A stretch of 15,812 bases of DNA from Acidimicrobium sp. UBA3029 (GTDB lineage: Bacteria; Actinomycetota; Acidimicrobiia; Acidimicrobiales; Ilumatobacteraceae), in the NCBI GenBank assembly GCA_002367695.1, contig DFDK01000030.1, forward strand, positions 10,051 through 25,862. Reading direction: 5' to 3'. This document shows, one piece after another, positions 1 through 7,439 of this stretch. The notes under the pieces were generated by a model, which worked only from the letters and a program-made list of their open reading frames with translations, did not search any database and was not told the DNA's origin. A program made the position numbers and the translations under genes. How positions within the stretch are numbered: position 1 is the stretch's first letter; every line of letters starts with the position of its first letter.

Positions 1-1944
1 TTAACTACGTCGCGCACGCACCAACTCAGCTATCTCGCGCATGATGCGAGCAATGTCAAAATCTTTTGGCGTGTACACCGCTGCGATGCCGAGCGCACGC
101 AATGAGTCACGATCATCTTCGGGAATAATGCCACCAAGAATTACTGGAACATCAATGCCAAGTTCTTGTAGTTCGTACAACACATCTGGAACAAGTTGGA
201 GATGCGAACCCGACAAAATGGAGAGACCGATCACATCCGGGTCTTCATCGCGCGCAGACGCCGCAATTTGTGCAGGTGTGAGACGAATACCTGAATAAAT
301 AACTTCCATGCCCGAGTCGCGTGCAGCAACAGCAATTTGTTCTGCGCCACTTGAGTGCCCATCGAGACCTGGCTTAGCGACCAAGAACTTTGGTGGGCCA
401 CCAGGGATAGTGCGCACAAACTCAGCAACATCGGCCAGTTGGGTCGTACGACGACCAGCCGCTGCACCAACACCAGTAGGGGCGCGGTATTCGCCAAATG
501 CTTCACGCAGAACCTGGCTCCACTCGCCAGTAGTTCCGCCCGCTTTAGCCAGTGCGATAGAGGCATCCATCAAATTGGTCTTGCTAGTCGCTGCATTTCG
601 CAATTGGTCAAGTGCCTGTTGTACGTCTGCATCACCTCGTTGTTTGCGCCATGTAGTGACGTCGTCAACAAGTTGTTGTTCGACAGTGTGGTCGACTTTG
701 AGGATGTTGTTTGCACCATCGAGAGGTGATGGTGTTGATTCGGTAAAGCGATTGACGCCAACAACGACTTGTTCGCCAGATTCGATTCGGCGAGTGCGGT
801 CGGCCATTGAAGACACGAGACGGCCTTTGAGCTCATCAACCGATTCAAATGCGCCGCCGCGATCAAGAATTTCTTGCAACTCAGCCCAAGCAGCATCGCG
901 TAATTCGGTAGTGCGAGCCTCGACCACATGCGAGCCAGTAAAGATGTCTTCGTACTCGAGTAAATCTGTTTCGTATGCAAGCACTTGTTGCATGCGCAAC
1001 GACCACTGTTGATCCCAAGGGCGGGGTAGACCGAGCGCTTCGTTCCATGCTGGCAACTGCACACTGCGTGCACGAGCCGACTTAGACAGAGTTACGGCGA
1101 GCATCTCAAGCATGATGCGCTGGACATTATTTTCTGGCTGCGCTTCGGTAAGACCTAGCGAATTGACCTGTACGCCATAACGAAAACGTCGAGCGCGCTC
1201 GTCGGTTATGCCATAGCGCTCGCTGCCAATGCGATCCCACAACTCGGTGAAGGCCCGCATCTTGCACAGTTCTTCCACAAAACGAATGCCGGCGTTCACA
1301 AAAAACGAGATACTTGCAAAGACCTGAGGAAATGCTTCATCTGAGACCTGGCCGCTTGCACGCACTGCATCCAAAATATCGATTGCATTGGCAAGCGAGA
1401 ATGCAATCTCTTGCACTGGGGTGGCACCCACTTCCTGCAAGTGATACGAGCACACATTCATCGGGTTCCACTTCGGTGCGTTGGCTGCACACCAGGCGAT
1501 CATGTCAACAATGATGCGACGCGATGCTGTTGGGGGAAATATGAATGTGCCACGTGATAAATATTCTTTGAGGATGTCGTTTTGTGTGGTGCCGCGCAAC
1601 TCGTTGGCTGGCGTGCCCTGCTCGGCGGCGTTGGCAACATATAACGCAAGCAACCATGCAGCAGTTGCGTTAATGGTCATCGATGTATTCATCTGACCAG
1701 GAGGAATCTGTTCCATCAGCGCGCGCATATGACCCAAGTGCACGACCGGCACGCCTACTTTGCCTACTTCGCCGCGAGCAAGTATGTGATCTGGGTCGTA
1801 ACCCGTTTGAGTTGGCAAGTCGAAGGCGATGGAAAGACCGGTCTGGCCCTTAGCGAGGTTGGTGCGATACAACTCGTTGGAGGCTTCCGCGGTTGAATGT
1901 CCCGAATAAGTGCGGATCAGCCAAGGTTCGTCGCGGCGACTCAT
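1..1944 (-). CDS. meaA: Ethylmalonyl-CoA mutase (MeaA-like), B12-dependent
   Basis: Adenosylcobalamin-dependent acyl-CoA mutase of 647 residues. The catalytic barrel fills about residues 5-480. A C-terminal cobalamin-binding domain (about 515-645) carries the base-off motif DGHSSG at 528-533, whose H530 would ligate cobalt, followed by SILSG near 576 and GGIIP at 604-608. The barrel reads MNTSMTINAT at 85-94 and FIFPPTASRR at 134-143. These match the ethylmalonyl-CoA mutase/MeaA branch rather than methylmalonyl-CoA mutase, whose equivalent segments differ. The family converts ethylmalonyl-CoA to methylsuccinyl-CoA in the ethylmalonyl-CoA pathway of acetate assimilation. Large and small parts are fused in one chain, as usual for the family. 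The ATG at 1944 is 9 nt after the aat stop, and hbd lies further upstream, so this is probably the third gene of a run. Crotonyl-CoA carboxylase/reductase is not in the window, so the exact substrate is inferred from sequence type. The gene ends on the first base of the window and is complete. Confidence 0.88.
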   Translation of the reverse strand: MSRRDEPWLIRTYSGHSTAEASNELYRTNLAKGQTGLSIAFDLPTQTGYDPDHILARGEVGKVGVPVVHLGHMRALMEQIPPGQMNTSMTINATAAWLLALYVANAAEQGTPANELRGTTQNDILKEYLSRGTFIFPPTASRRIIVDMIAWCAANAPKWNPMNVCSYHLQEVGATPVQEIAFSLANAIDILDAVRASGQVSDEAFPQVFASISFFVNAGIRFVEELCKMRAFTELWDRIGSERYGITDERARRFRYGVQVNSLGLTEAQPENNVQRIMLEMLAVTLSKSARARSVQLPAWNEALGLPRPWDQQWSLRMQQVLAYETDLLEYEDIFTGSHVVEARTTELRDAAWAELQEILDRGGAFESVDELKGRLVSSMADRTRRIESGEQVVVGVNRFTESTPSPLDGANNILKVDHTVEQQLVDDVTTWRKQRGDADVQQALDQLRNAATSKTNLMDASIALAKAGGTTGEWSQVLREAFGEYRAPTGVGAAAGRRTTQLADVAEFVRTIPGGPPKFLVAKPGLDGHSSGAEQIAVAARDSGMEVIYSGIRLTPAQIAASARDEDPDVIGLSILSGSHLQLVPDVLYELQELGIDVPVILGGIIPEDDRDSLRALGIAAVYTPKDFDIARIMREIAELVRARRS

Positions 1945-1953
1945 ACGTCAAGG

Positions 1954-2634
1954 TTAGGGGTTGACGGCCTCGGCAAGACGACGTAGGTAGTCATCGCGAG
2001 GGATCTCCATTGCGCCAAGTGTTTCGAGGTGGGGTGTGAGCCATTGCACATCAAGTAATGACATTGCCGAATTGCGCATGGTTGCAACGAGGTGCATGAG
2101 TGCCACTTTGGATGCATCGCGCTTGAGGTGAAACATGGACTCACCAGCAAAGAGACCGTTTATGCGCACACCGTACAAGCCCCCTATCAATACACCATTT
2201 TCGTCAAACGTCTCGAAACTATGAGCCCAACCAAGTTCATGCAGAGTTATGTATGCATCAATAATGTCTTTAGTGATCCATCCACCTTCGCGATTGGGTA
2301 CGGCGCAACCGCGTAATACGCGTTCGAAACACGTGTCGACGCGAACGGAATATTTGCGCGCACTACTGCGCATTGATCGGGTGATGAGCAATTGGTCGAG
2401 CGGAAGTACTCCACGCATCATGGGTGACCACCAACCCATTGCTGGTTTATTGAGGAATGGAAAGTCGTTCGCACTCGACATCGGAAACACGCCAGTGCGG
2501 TATGCCTGAATGAGGGTTGCAGGCTCCAAATCGGCCCCACGTCCCACGATGTCTTGTTGTGGCCACTCGGCCGACGGTGGAAAATTCCATATTGACAGAC
2601 CGAGTTCAACTGGTATGTCATGCCAAGACGTCAT
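1954..2634 (-). CDS. aat: Leucyl/phenylalanyl-tRNA-protein transferase
   Basis: Transfers Leu or Phe from aminoacyl-tRNA to the N-terminus of proteins beginning with Lys or Arg, creating N-degrons read by ClpS/ClpAP in the cytoplasm. The 226-residue chain is near the usual length (about 230). It shows the family signatures in order: YRTGVFPM at 45-52, GWWSP at 67-71, GGLYG at 151-155, LFAGESMF at 161-168 and DVQWLTPHL at 195-203. The start is ATG at 2634, 29 nt after the hbd stop. No Shine-Dalgarno is visible, and a TACCGT hexamer lies 5 nt upstream of the ATG. It stands between two acyl-CoA metabolism genes (hbd and meaA) on the same strand. This suggests co-transcription without an obvious functional link. 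Confidence 0.93.
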   Translation of the reverse strand: MTSWHDIPVELGLSIWNFPPSAEWPQQDIVGRGADLEPATLIQAYRTGVFPMSSANDFPFLNKPAMGWWSPMMRGVLPLDQLLITRSMRSSARKYSVRVDTCFERVLRGCAVPNREGGWITKDIIDAYITLHELGWAHSFETFDENGVLIGGLYGVRINGLFAGESMFHLKRDASKVALMHLVATMRNSAMSLLDVQWLTPHLETLGAMEIPRDDYLRRLAEAVNP

Positions 2635-2663
2635 ACGCCACGGTACATCTGACGCAACGAGAT

Positions 2664-3539
2664 CTAGTAAGTAAAGAATCCCTGCTTGGTCTTGCGGCCC
2701 AACTTGCCTTCTGCCAACAACTTTTTGAGAGAGTCAGCTGGCTCGAGATGGCTTTGCTTAAATTCACTTTGGAGGGCATTAAGGATTGACACGGTGGTGT
2801 CAATACCGATGAGGTCAAGCAATGCAAAAGGACCCATCGGGAAGTTGCAGCCACCTTTCATTGCGGTATCGATGTCTTCCATGGATGCCGTCTTGGCCTC
2901 AAGCATGTGTACAGCGTTGTTGAGGTATGGAAACAACAGTGCATTGACGATGAAACCTGCGCGGTCGACAACTTGTACAGGATCTTTGGCGCAAGCAACA
3001 GCAAACGCGGTAGCAGCAGAAATGGTGTCATCACTTGCAGTAATTGGACGGATCACTTCAACAAGCGACATCATCACTGCTGGGTTAAAAAAGTGAATGC
3101 CGCAAACTTTGTCTGGACGGTTTGTTGCTTGTGCCATGGCAACAACCGGCAATGTGCTGGTATTGGTGGCAAGGATCGCCGAAGGCTTAACAATTTTGTC
3201 GAGTTGCGAAAACAGTTCTTGTTTTGGTCCGAGTTCTTCCACAATTGATTCGATCACGAGGTCGCAATTGGCAAGCTCGGAAAGTTGGTCTGTGATGCTG
3301 ATGTGTGACAAAACTTCTGTCCGCTGATCTTCTGTCATCTTTGCCTTGGCGACTTGTTTTGCAAGATTGTTTTCAACTGAAGTGAGCATTGACTGCGCTC
3401 CAGCCATTGTGCGCGAGCGAACGACTACGTTGATACCGGCGCGAGCAACGACTTCGGCAAGGCCCGAGCCCATGATGCCCGAGCCGCAAACGCCGACGAG
3501 CTGGGGAAGTGAAGATTGAGAAGGAGGTGTAGTAGTCAT
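2664..3539 (-). CDS. hbd: 3-hydroxybutyryl-CoA dehydrogenase
   Basis: NAD(P)-dependent oxidoreductase interconverting acetoacetyl-CoA and 3-hydroxybutyryl-CoA (HAD/PaaH/Hbd family). With the ATG at 3539 the protein is 291 residues, close to the usual 280-290. The Rossmann domain starts at VGVCGSGIMGSG (15-26). Catalytic-region motifs follow: NTS 126-128, GIHFFNP 147-153 with H149, VEVI 160-163, and the helical C-terminal domain with FIVNALLFPYLN 196-207. A TTG at 3548 would add three residues. I prefer the ATG because the family needs only a short N-tail and a TACGGT −10-like hexamer sits 8 nt before it. It leads a same-strand run ending in meaA. A role supplying C4 acyl-CoA to the ethylmalonyl-CoA pathway, or in butyrate or fatty-acid degradation, is plausible from that context. 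Cofactor preference and direction cannot be read here. Confidence 0.9.
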   Translation of the reverse strand: MTTTPPSQSSLPQLVGVCGSGIMGSGLAEVVARAGINVVVRSRTMAGAQSMLTSVENNLAKQVAKAKMTEDQRTEVLSHISITDQLSELANCDLVIESIVEELGPKQELFSQLDKIVKPSAILATNTSTLPVVAMAQATNRPDKVCGIHFFNPAVMMSLVEVIRPITASDDTISAATAFAVACAKDPVQVVDRAGFIVNALLFPYLNNAVHMLEAKTASMEDIDTAMKGGCNFPMGPFALLDLIGIDTTVSILNALQSEFKQSHLEPADSLKKLLAEGKLGRKTKQGFFTY

Positions 3540-3547
3540 GGCGAGCA

Positions 3548-3553
3548 ACCGTA
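3548..3553 (-). promoter_or_regulatory. Candidate −10 element of hbd (TACGGT)
   Basis: Read on the minus strand, TACGGT is followed by 8 nt and then the ATG at 3539. There is no Shine-Dalgarno in the gap. This spacing puts the transcript start at or next to the ATG, as in leaderless actinobacterial genes. The expected −35 position, about 17 nt upstream (3571-3576), overlaps the inverted repeat at 3572-3585. Confidence 0.4.
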
Positions 3554-3571
3554 GTCAATAGACCGAGATAT

Positions 3572-3585
3572 TTACCAACCGGTAA
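3572..3585. promoter_or_regulatory. Inverted repeat TTACC-N4-GGTAA, candidate TetR-type operator
   Basis: TTACCAACCGGTAA has perfect 5-bp arms around a 4-bp centre and also contains the palindrome ACCGGT. It lies in the 91-bp divergent region between hbd and the phosphatase gene, over the expected −35 of hbd. Palindromes built on ACC-N-ACCGGT are common sites of actinobacterial TetR-family regulators of acyl-CoA genes. That family assignment is by analogy. No regulator gene is in the window. Confidence 0.45.
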
Positions 3586-3618
3586 CGAAAGAACCATCTG
3601 GGCTTTACCAGCCTTGGT

Positions 3619-3624
3619 TAGCGT
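3619..3624 (+). promoter_or_regulatory. Candidate −10 element of the phosphatase gene (TAGCGT)
   Basis: TAGCGT is followed by 6 nt and the GTG at 3631, with no Shine-Dalgarno between. The same hexamer stands before lysC and bioY. It supports both the GTG start choice and a leaderless transcript. Confidence 0.4.
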
Positions 3625-3630
3625 TGCCTA

Positions 3631-4416
3631 GTGATCAATACGCATGTTGACGAGACAGCCAATCATCCGAGGCGACTGATAGGCCTCGAGGCCGTTCATA
3701 ACTTTCGCGACCTAGGCGGGTACCCAACCGCAGATGGACGAAGCACCAAGTGGAGAACACTGTTTCGTTCGGACGGTTTGTATCGATTGCGCGGAGTAGA
3801 TGACTTGAGTCGCGTCAGGCAATTGGGTTTGAAATCGGTTATCGATTTGCGTACCGAGCGCGAACAACGCGAGCAGGGAATTTTCCCTATCGATGAGATT
3901 GAGGTGGCGTTTCATCATTTGTCAATTGTTGATGTGACGTGGTCCGACACGGAAACTCCGGAATTTGATGACGAAGTCGAGTTTTTGGTGTGGGGATATC
4001 GCGACATGTTGGAAATTGGTTCGAGCCGATTTGCAGACGCAATGCATGTGCTCGCGCAAACCGATTCAGCACCTGCAGTGTTTCATTGTGCTGCCGGCAA
4101 AGACCGCACTGGAGTGCTTGCTGCGTTGTTGCTTTCGAGCCTTGGTGTCGATGACGCACACATTTGTGCCGACTATGGTCTGACGCAAGACGCAATGCGT
4201 CGATCAATTGCGTGGTCAAAAGTCCATCGCCCCGAATTAGCCGAGCGTTACGCCACCATCCCAAAGGCATACTTGGCTGCCGACCCGCTAGCAATGCAAA
4301 TTATTTTGGCTGAGCTTGCGCAACAACATGGTTCGGTGCGCAACTATGTGCGTGAAATTGGAGTTACTGATACAACTGTTGAAGCGTTGGGTAACTTGTT
4401 GCTTGAAATGCGCTGA
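3631..4416 (+). CDS. Tyrosine-protein phosphatase-like protein
   Basis: A 261-residue member of the bacterial tyrosine/dual-specificity phosphatase family (Y_phosphatase3 type, related to mycobacterial PtpB-like proteins). The active-site P-loop is HCAAGKDRTG at 152-161, fitting C-x5-R with nucleophile C153 and R159. The KDRTG form is typical of this family, some members of which act on phosphoinositides as well as phosphotyrosine. The N-terminal NFRDLGGY (24-31) and RSDGLYRL (46-53) are also family hallmarks. The GTG at 3631 is the only in-frame start close enough to this region to give a normal length. No signal peptide or membrane segment is seen, so it is probably cytoplasmic. It is divergent from hbd and converges with the cyclophilin gene, with only 6 nt between the two stops. 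The physiological substrate is unknown. Confidence 0.85.
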   Translation: MINTHVDETANHPRRLIGLEAVHNFRDLGGYPTADGRSTKWRTLFRSDGLYRLRGVDDLSRVRQLGLKSVIDLRTEREQREQGIFPIDEIEVAFHHLSIVDVTWSDTETPEFDDEVEFLVWGYRDMLEIGSSRFADAMHVLAQTDSAPAVFHCAAGKDRTGVLAALLLSSLGVDDAHICADYGLTQDAMRRSIAWSKVHRPELAERYATIPKAYLAADPLAMQIILAELAQQHGSVRNYVREIGVTDTTVEALGNLLLEMR

Positions 4417-4422
4417 GCGAAA

Positions 4423-5253
4423 TTAGCTGACGATGATCACGACGCTGTAAATGATTAAGTCTTCGGTCGGCGGAACACCGTTGGCTGCAGGATCTGGATT
4501 GGATGCTGCATTGAGTGCAGGGATTGTTTGATCCAAACCCTCTGTGACTTGGCCAAATAATGTGTAGTCGGGGTTAAGCGTCGCACCATTTTCGCCAGTG
4601 ATGATGAAGAACTGACTGCCGTTGGTGTTTGGACCAGAGTTGGCCATTGCAATAGAGCCAATTTTGTATTCGCCACTTTCAGGAAGTTCGTCGGCAAATG
4701 AATAGCCGGGGTCACCCGAGCCAGTTGCTGTTGGGTCACCACACTGCACAACAAAATCGGTGATGGCGCGATGGCATTGGGTGTTGTTAAAATATTTGTA
4801 GCGGGCAAGCACAACAAAGTTGTTGGTGGCAATAGGTGCCTTGATTGGGTCGAGGATGATTGAAAACTCACCCTTATTTGTCAGAACAATTGCGGTGTAG
4901 GTCTTGCCATCCTCGAGGCACATCGGTGGGACCGTTTCAAATTTTGAAACACGAGTCTCTGACATGTCGGCTTTCGGGCAAGGTGTCTCACCAGTGATTT
5001 CGCGCCCCTCAGGGGCTGTCGAGGTGGTGTCTTCGCCTAAATCGATAACAGCCCTAGTGTCAGTTGGTGCTGAGGAGTCACCTGCGGTACCACCCGAGAC
5101 TCGGATGATCACGACAACACCCACAATGACACCAATAACGGTGAGCGCGCGAATGATGTTCTTGCGCACCTTTCGCTTTTGATCTGTTTTGGCTAATTGA
5201 TCAAGCCTTTGGCGACGGTTTTCTTTTTTGCGAGTTCGTTTGTCTGTGCCCAT
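4423..5253 (-). CDS. Membrane-anchored cyclophilin-type peptidyl-prolyl isomerase
   Basis: Cis-trans prolyl isomerase of 276 residues. Residues 1-32 are strongly basic (many K/R) and 33-52 form one hydrophobic helix. A low-complexity Ser/Thr/acid linker runs to about 115, and a cyclophilin domain covers about 118-275. Landmarks are CHRAI with catalytic R162, FVVQCGDPT 168-176, GDPGYSFADE 180-189, MANSGPNTNGSQFF 203-216 and YTLFGQV 230-236. The topology implies a cytoplasmic basic N-tail with the catalytic domain outside the membrane, as in other actinobacterial cyclophilins. The frame stays open to 5463, but the extra residues overlap lysC and are not cyclophilin-like. The ATG at 5253, just before the basic segment, is chosen. 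A TATCCT hexamer lies 9 nt upstream. Divergent from lysC across 42 bp. Confidence 0.9.
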   Translation of the reverse strand: MGTDKRTRKKENRRQRLDQLAKTDQKRKVRKNIIRALTVIGVIVGVVVIIRVSGGTAGDSSAPTDTRAVIDLGEDTTSTAPEGREITGETPCPKADMSETRVSKFETVPPMCLEDGKTYTAIVLTNKGEFSIILDPIKAPIATNNFVVLARYKYFNNTQCHRAITDFVVQCGDPTATGSGDPGYSFADELPESGEYKIGSIAMANSGPNTNGSQFFIITGENGATLNPDYTLFGQVTEGLDQTIPALNAASNPDPAANGVPPTEDLIIYSVVIIVS

Positions 5254-5262
5254 AGTTTTAAA

Positions 5263-5268
5263 AGGATA
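5263..5268 (-). promoter_or_regulatory. Candidate −10 element of the cyclophilin gene (TATCCT)
   Basis: On the minus strand TATCCT precedes the ATG at 5253 by 9 nt. No Shine-Dalgarno fits. Its −35 would fall around 5286-5291, over the lysC −10/start region, so the two divergent promoters would overlap. Confidence 0.4.
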
Positions 5269-5280
5269 CTCGCGTAGAGG

Positions 5281-5286
5281 TAGCGT
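5281..5286 (+). promoter_or_regulatory. Candidate −10 element of lysC (TAGCGT)
   Basis: GGTAGCGT is followed by 9 nt and the GTG at 5296. The same 8-mer precedes bioY. The leader is too short to hold a lysine riboswitch. A −35 would lie near 5258-5263, within the cyclophilin promoter. Confidence 0.4.
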
Positions 5287-5295
5287 AAAGACCCT

Positions 5296-6558
5296 GTGGC
5301 GCTTCTCGTTCAAAAATATGGTGGCACTTCGGTGGCCGATCCAGACCGAATGCGCAACGTTGCTCGACGAATAGCCGACGCCAGAGCCAAAGGTCACGAC
5401 GTTGTCGCCGTTGTGTCGGCAATGGGTAAAGCCACCGACAATCTTGTAGAACTTGCTCGGCAAGTTTCAAGCAACCCGCAAGGTCGGGAGATGGACATGT
5501 TGCTCACAACGGGCGAACGAATCTCGATGTCGCTGTTGTGCATGGCACTGCACGACATGGGTTGTGATGCAGTGAGTTTTACTGGAAGCCAGGTGGGCAT
5601 CATCACCGACACATCTCACACCAAAGCAAAGATTTTGGAAATCAAAGGCGATCGTGTTCGCGAGGCACTACTTGCTGGCAAGGTTGCTGTTGTCGCTGGT
5701 TTTCAGGGCGTGAGCACCGACCGCGAGATCACGACACTTGGTCGTGGTGGTAGCGACACAACAGCAGTTGCACTTGCTGCAGCAATGAAAGCCGATGTGT
5801 GCGAGATCTACACCGACGTGACTGGCGTTTTTACTGCAGACCCACGGCTGGTTTCACAAGCAAGCAAAATTAAGCAGTTGAGTTTTGATGAGATGCTTGA
5901 GATGGCTGGAGCGGGAAGCAAAGTGTTGGCACTGCGCTCAGTTGAGTTTGCACGAAATCACAATGTGCCCATCCATGTTCGATCAAGTTTTACGTTAGAA
6001 GAAGGTACCTGGGTTCTTGGAGCCAACGATGAGAGGAAAACAAAAATGGAAGATCCAATCATTTCAGGAGTTGTTCACGATGTGGGCGAAGCCAAGATGA
6101 CATTGCTTGGCGTGCCCGATCGCCCCGGCGTGTCGGCTCTCTTGTTTGAATCTCTTGCAAAGGCAAATGTCAACGTTGACATGATCGTGCAGAACACATC
6201 AATCGAAGGTACGACTGATATCTCGTTCACACTTCCAGTTGGCGACATTGCAACCGCAGAGCCGATTTTGGCAAGCGTTGGCAAAGAGGTTGGAGCAAAG
6301 GGCATCAATAAAAAAGAAAATATCGTCAAGTTGTCTTTAGTTGGCGCAGGAATGAAATCGAGCCCAGGTGTGGCAGCGAAGATGTTTCGAGTGTTGGCCG
6401 ACAACGGTGTCAATATCGAGATGATCTCGACATCAACAATTCGCATTTCGGTGGTCGTCGAGCGATCCAAGTTGGAGACAGCAGTGCGCGCGTTGCACAC
6501 AGCCTTTGGCCTAGACAGTGGTGAGAATTACTCTGCTCCGTTGCCCGAACGAAAATAA
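5296..6558 (+). CDS. lysC: Aspartate kinase (alpha subunit, full length)
   Basis: Phosphorylates L-aspartate with ATP, the first step to lysine, threonine, methionine and diaminopimelate. The 420-residue length equals that of actinobacterial LysC. The kinase domain (about 2-240) has VQKYGGTSV at 5-13, TTGERIS 71-77 and the GRGGSDTTAVAL segment at 149-160. Two ACT domains follow, about 265-335 and 345-410. The loop NTSIEGTTDISF (around 305) aligns with the feedback-control region of Corynebacterium LysC. The GTG at 5296 gives the canonical MALLVQKYGG start, and no Shine-Dalgarno is seen. The downstream order is methyltransferase (14-nt gap), PLP enzyme, then asd, all on the plus strand. So lysC and asd are near each other but not adjacent, as they often are in actinobacteria. 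Concerted Lys+Thr inhibition is expected from family knowledge only. Confidence 0.96.
   Translation: MALLVQKYGGTSVADPDRMRNVARRIADARAKGHDVVAVVSAMGKATDNLVELARQVSSNPQGREMDMLLTTGERISMSLLCMALHDMGCDAVSFTGSQVGIITDTSHTKAKILEIKGDRVREALLAGKVAVVAGFQGVSTDREITTLGRGGSDTTAVALAAAMKADVCEIYTDVTGVFTADPRLVSQASKIKQLSFDEMLEMAGAGSKVLALRSVEFARNHNVPIHVRSSFTLEEGTWVLGANDERKTKMEDPIISGVVHDVGEAKMTLLGVPDRPGVSALLFESLAKANVNVDMIVQNTSIEGTTDISFTLPVGDIATAEPILASVGKEVGAKGINKKENIVKLSLVGAGMKSSPGVAAKMFRVLADNGVNIEMISTSTIRISVVVERSKLETAVRALHTAFGLDSGENYSAPLPERK
6046..6558 (+). CDS. lysC: Aspartate kinase beta (regulatory) subunit from internal in-frame start
   Basis: An ATG at codon 251 of lysC is preceded by GAGAGGA (6031-6037), a good Shine-Dalgarno with an 8-nt spacer. 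This is rare in a window where most starts lack one. The product would be 170 residues, MEDPIISGV onward, comprising just the two ACT regulatory domains. Corynebacterium LysC is known to be made as an alpha2beta2 enzyme, with beta initiated at the equivalent in-frame site. The position and first residues here correspond closely to that case. The ribosome site is seen directly, and production of the subunit is inference from the family. Confidence 0.7.
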   Translation: MEDPIISGVVHDVGEAKMTLLGVPDRPGVSALLFESLAKANVNVDMIVQNTSIEGTTDISFTLPVGDIATAEPILASVGKEVGAKGINKKENIVKLSLVGAGMKSSPGVAAKMFRVLADNGVNIEMISTSTIRISVVVERSKLETAVRALHTAFGLDSGENYSAPLPERK

Positions 6559-6572
6559 GGTTGTAACGGATC

Positions 6573-7439
6573 ATGACAAAACAGCGCGATGCAAAAAAAC
6601 GCGCCCAATTTGTGCCTTGGCGAAGCGCAGGAAATCGCACAGAAATAGGTGGATCTGCCGATGAAATTGTGCGATCTACCGGTTGGGTCTTCAATAATGA
6701 AACTGGCAGCGCACTCACCCTTGAAGAATTTGTAACTACCGGCAACAAAGAGGCCAAGCGCTACATGCGTCAATTTGGTTTTGAGGCGGAGCGACTTGCG
6801 CCATTGACCTTGCTTGAAATTGGCAGTGGGATTGGTCGAATGACAGCTTCATTTACCGAGCAATGCGCCCATGTAGTTGCCGCCGATGTAGACGCTGCGT
6901 TTTTAGAACGCTGTCGAGAGACGGTAGGAAAGCATGGTCGCGCAGACAGACTGACAACGACACATGTGCAAGATGGATGCACGCTTGCACTTTCCGACGA
7001 CTCGGTAGATATTGCATTTTCATACATCACCTTGCAGCACTGCCAACGCAATGATGCGCTTGGTCTGTTGCGCGAAGCAGTGCGAGTTACACGCTCTGGC
7101 GGAACCGTGATTCTGAACTATCGATCGTGGGTATTGAGTGACGTTTTACTGATTCCAGCCGGAATATTGGTTCGTTTGCTGTGGCGGATGCCAGCGATCG
7201 GTAAACGGATTTCTGGGACGCGATGGGCAACGCGATTTGGTTGGCAGGCAAATAGGTTGAGCCCCGACGAAGTACTGCAAGACATCATCGATCACAGTCA
7301 AAAATCACTGACCGAGATCAGAATTTACCACTCTCCATTTCAAGTGCGTCACGTTTCGCACTCGAATGTGCAGGTCAAGTCATTGAAACGGGTTAATCGC
7401 AGTCATTGGTGGCTCGTAGCAACCGTACGTAGCTCATGA
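6573..7439 (+). CDS. Class I SAM-dependent methyltransferase
   Basis: A 288-residue protein with a seven-strand methyltransferase core. Motif I is LEIGSGIGR at 81-89, the acidic strand-2 end is VVAADVDAAF at 101-110, and the motif around 145-157 is SVDIAFSYITLQH. A post-core segment at about 187-206 is hydrophobic (VLLIPAGILVRLLW), which may pack as a lid or touch the membrane. The N-terminal 70 residues are not recognisable. The ATG is 14 nt after lysC and has only a weak purine stretch before it. The stop overlaps the next gene by 4 nt (ATGA), so translation is probably coupled to the PLP enzyme. Substrate unknown. The position inside a lysC-asd run does not by itself show a role in amino-acid synthesis. 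Confidence 0.8.
   Translation: MTKQRDAKKRAQFVPWRSAGNRTEIGGSADEIVRSTGWVFNNETGSALTLEEFVTTGNKEAKRYMRQFGFEAERLAPLTLLEIGSGIGRMTASFTEQCAHVVAADVDAAFLERCRETVGKHGRADRLTTTHVQDGCTLALSDDSVDIAFSYITLQHCQRNDALGLLREAVRVTRSGGTVILNYRSWVLSDVLLIPAGILVRLLWRMPAIGKRISGTRWATRFGWQANRLSPDEVLQDIIDHSQKSLTEIRIYHSPFQVRHVSHSNVQVKSLKRVNRSHWWLVATVRSS

Noticed and set aside
308..1012. A 234-codon open frame on the plus strand, antisense to meaA
   Set aside because: It lies wholly inside a gene with clear catalytic and B12-binding motifs. Its translation is Ser/Arg/Thr-rich with no recognisable domain, typical of an antisense shadow.
1..1944. Methylmalonyl-CoA mutase (MutB)
   Set aside because: The chain is shorter than MutB, and the segments at 85-94 and 134-143 carry the MeaA/ethylmalonyl-CoA mutase sequence instead of the MutB forms. 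No small subunit gene or MeaB-type chaperone is beside it in the window.
5254..5295. Lysine riboswitch upstream of lysC
   Set aside because: Only 42 bp separate lysC from the divergent gene and the −10-like hexamer is 9 nt before the start, leaving no room for an aptamer.
5254..5463. N-terminal extension of the cyclophilin to 5463
   Set aside because: It would overlap the first 168 bases of lysC and adds sequence with no similarity to cyclophilins. The ATG at 5253 gives the expected basic tail plus membrane helix.
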